Assembly (NCBI GenBank): GCA_963751615.1
Contig: CAVVVG010000006.1
Span: 310,001 to 374,000 of the forward strand
Reading direction: 5' to 3'
DNA: 64,000 nucleotides
Origin: Palsa-892 sp963751615
GTDB taxonomy: Bacteria > Pseudomonadota > Alphaproteobacteria > Rhizobiales > Xanthobacteraceae
Below are positions 63,120-64,000 of this stretch, in pieces (within the stretch, counting starts at the first letter, position 1; each line of letters begins with the position of its first letter). Under the pieces are notes generated by a model, which saw only the letters and a program-made list of their open reading frames with translations, ran no database searches and was not told the DNA's origin. Position numbers and translations under genes: made by a program.

Positions 63120-63417
63120 AGAGGCTATTGACCACTGGTGATCCTGCCACTTTGATAGTTATTTCCGCCGCTCTGGCCAGCGTGCGGCGGGTGCGCTGTT
63201 ACGCCCTATCAGCGTGTCGTTCGGTTTGGGCATTGCTGTAGGTTTCGTATCTTCAAAACGTTCGACTCGGCCTCGCATGTCCTGGCCCATCTCGTGTTCG
63301 CTCGGAAAAAGTTATTCCTCATACTTTTTTTGCGGCACTTCAGTCGCAGGCATCTCAGTGTACGCGATCGGTGTTTAAGTCGGCGCGGATAGCTGTGGGA
63401 CGGGCACGCTTGGTCAA

Positions 63418-63597
63418 ATGCGTTCTATGGGTATTCGCTCGCTCGTTGTCCGCTGCAAGAATTGCCATCACGGTGCAATCATCAACGCTGATCGTTGGAC
63501 CGGCGACTCCTCCGTGCGGCTTATCGGAACAATCATGCTCTGCACGAAATGCAATCACATGGGAGCCGATGTCCGACCTGACCGGGATGAGCGTTAA
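63418..63597 (+). CDS. small putative zinc-ribbon protein (copy 2, shortened)
   Basis: 59 aa, MRSMGIRSLVVRCKNCHHG..MLCTKCNHMGADVRPDRDER. It matches the C-terminal 59 residues of the protein at 53455 with about a dozen silent changes and only two amino-acid changes (V to M and W to R). The N-terminal 30 residues of copy 1 are absent; an in-frame stop lies upstream near 63375. Both CxxC pairs are kept. Confidence 0.65.
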   Translation: MRSMGIRSLVVRCKNCHHGAIINADRWTGDSSVRLIGTIMLCTKCNHMGADVRPDRDER

Positions 63598-63604
63598 TGT
63601 GGCG

Positions 63605-63634
63605 ATGTATGCTTTCGGGAGTAAAGCGGACATG
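63605..63634 (-). repeat. single dispersed hairpin
   Basis: ATGCTTTCGGGAGTAAAGCG with GGACAT: a degenerate hairpin 2 of the dispersed family, inverted, directly after the zinc-ribbon gene, as at 54141. Confidence 0.6.
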
Positions 63635-63678
63635 CCACTATGCCATCAGCCAATGAAGAAATTTGATGAGGTTTTACT

Positions 63679-64000
63679 ATGAACAATGTGTCTGTGACTG
63701 TACTACTAGGCTTGACAGCATGGACGCTGTTTCTCCTCATTCTGATGGAGGTGCTGCGGTCACGGCTCATTTTAATGAAGGCCATCGCGGCAAACGAGTT
63801 CAAGCCGGATAACTCCAACCTGTCGCCGTTCATGCAGCGGCTAGCCCGGGCGCACGCCAACTGCGTCGAGAGCTTACCTGTATTCGGCATACTCTTGATC
63901 GTAGCGCTGCTCAACAATCGAGCGGGCGTCACAAACCCTTTGGCTCCTTGGTTGTTCGCCGCTCGCGTGGTCCAGTCCTGCGTTCATCTTGCATCGCTTA
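63679..64000 (+). CDS. MAPEG-family membrane protein (cut by window edge)
   Basis: The first 107 codons are seen. Helix 1 (VSVTVLLGLTAWTLFLLILM), a loop with LSPFMQRLARAHANCVESLP, helix 2 (FGILLIVALLN) and the start of helix 3 match MAPEG proteins (about 130 aa). GAGG precedes the ATG. Relatives are eicosanoid/glutathione-type membrane enzymes, but bacterial substrates are mostly unknown. Confidence 0.85.
   Translation, partial: MNNVSVTVLLGLTAWTLFLLILMEVLRSRLILMKAIAANEFKPDNSNLSPFMQRLARAHANCVESLPVFGILLIVALLNNRAGVTNPLAPWLFAARVVQSCVHLASL

Overview
The window is chromosomal DNA of an alphaproteobacterium, most likely a member of the Hyphomicrobiales close to the Bradyrhizobium/Xanthobacteraceae group. 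This rests on the alphaproteobacterial form of every core gene (separate nuoC and nuoD, 14 contiguous nuo genes, tig-clpP-clpX-lon-hupB order, glnB-glnA, ctaA), on DUF3551-type and GCG-type small secreted proteins, and on a dispersed hairpin repeat whose spurious translations (MSA..KADI) I associate with that group from memory. The taxonomic call is inference.

Layout. 1-14.4 kb (minus strand): the complex I operon nuoABCDEFGHIJKLMN, reading leftwards and cut at the left edge inside nuoN. The genes are tightly packed, with an extra 48-codon ORF between nuoC and nuoD. 14.8-18.5 kb: a secreted DUF6600-type protein and a secreted caspase-fold protein that has lost both catalytic residues and whose Gln-rich tail is cut by two in-frame stops. 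18.6 kb: tRNA-Asp. 19.3-20.3 kb: an HU-like protein and a DUF1003 membrane protein. 20.3-27.7 kb: an accessory segment bounded on the left by a copy of the 3' half of tRNA-Val plus about 190 bp of its flank, and on the right by the intact tRNA-Val. It holds two HdeA-like periplasmic proteins, a VIT-type membrane protein and a GlsB-type protein. It also holds three frameshifted genes (Sel1-like, TorF-type porin, L,D-transpeptidase) and many copies of the hairpin repeat.

27.9-53.3 kb is stable core: hupB, lon, GST, clpX, clpP, tig, tRNA-Leu, a Kef-type antiporter, the NAD(P)H-hydrate repair enzyme, and glnB-glnA behind a sigma-54-like promoter. These are followed by an acyltransferase, two paralogous membrane diguanylate cyclases, rplM-rpsI, a thioesterase, an enoyl-CoA hydratase, a CoA-binding protein, an O-acetylhomoserine sulfhydrylase, ctaA, DUF2842 and a polysaccharide deacetylase. 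None of these genes is broken.

53.3-64 kb is accessory again. tRNA-Pro(GGG) is intact at 53.28 kb, and a 56-bp copy of its 3' part recurs at 58.99 kb, the signature of an integrated element of about 5.7 kb, though no integrase is visible. The cargo is tiny secreted or membrane proteins, an RlpA-like protein and decayed genes (CorA, ABC binding protein, tautomerase). From 59.3 kb come a dienelactone hydrolase, a chimera of two gene fragments, and a second set of the same small-protein families found inside the island (a Zn-ribbon protein, a TTG-start membrane peptide, a DUF3551 protein, a 95-96 aa secreted protein and a hairpin element). The window ends inside a MAPEG-family gene.

Frameshifts and truncations occur only in the two accessory zones, while about 25 kb of core between them is intact. 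This argues for real gene decay rather than sequencing error. All product names come from reading the translations; no database search was run.
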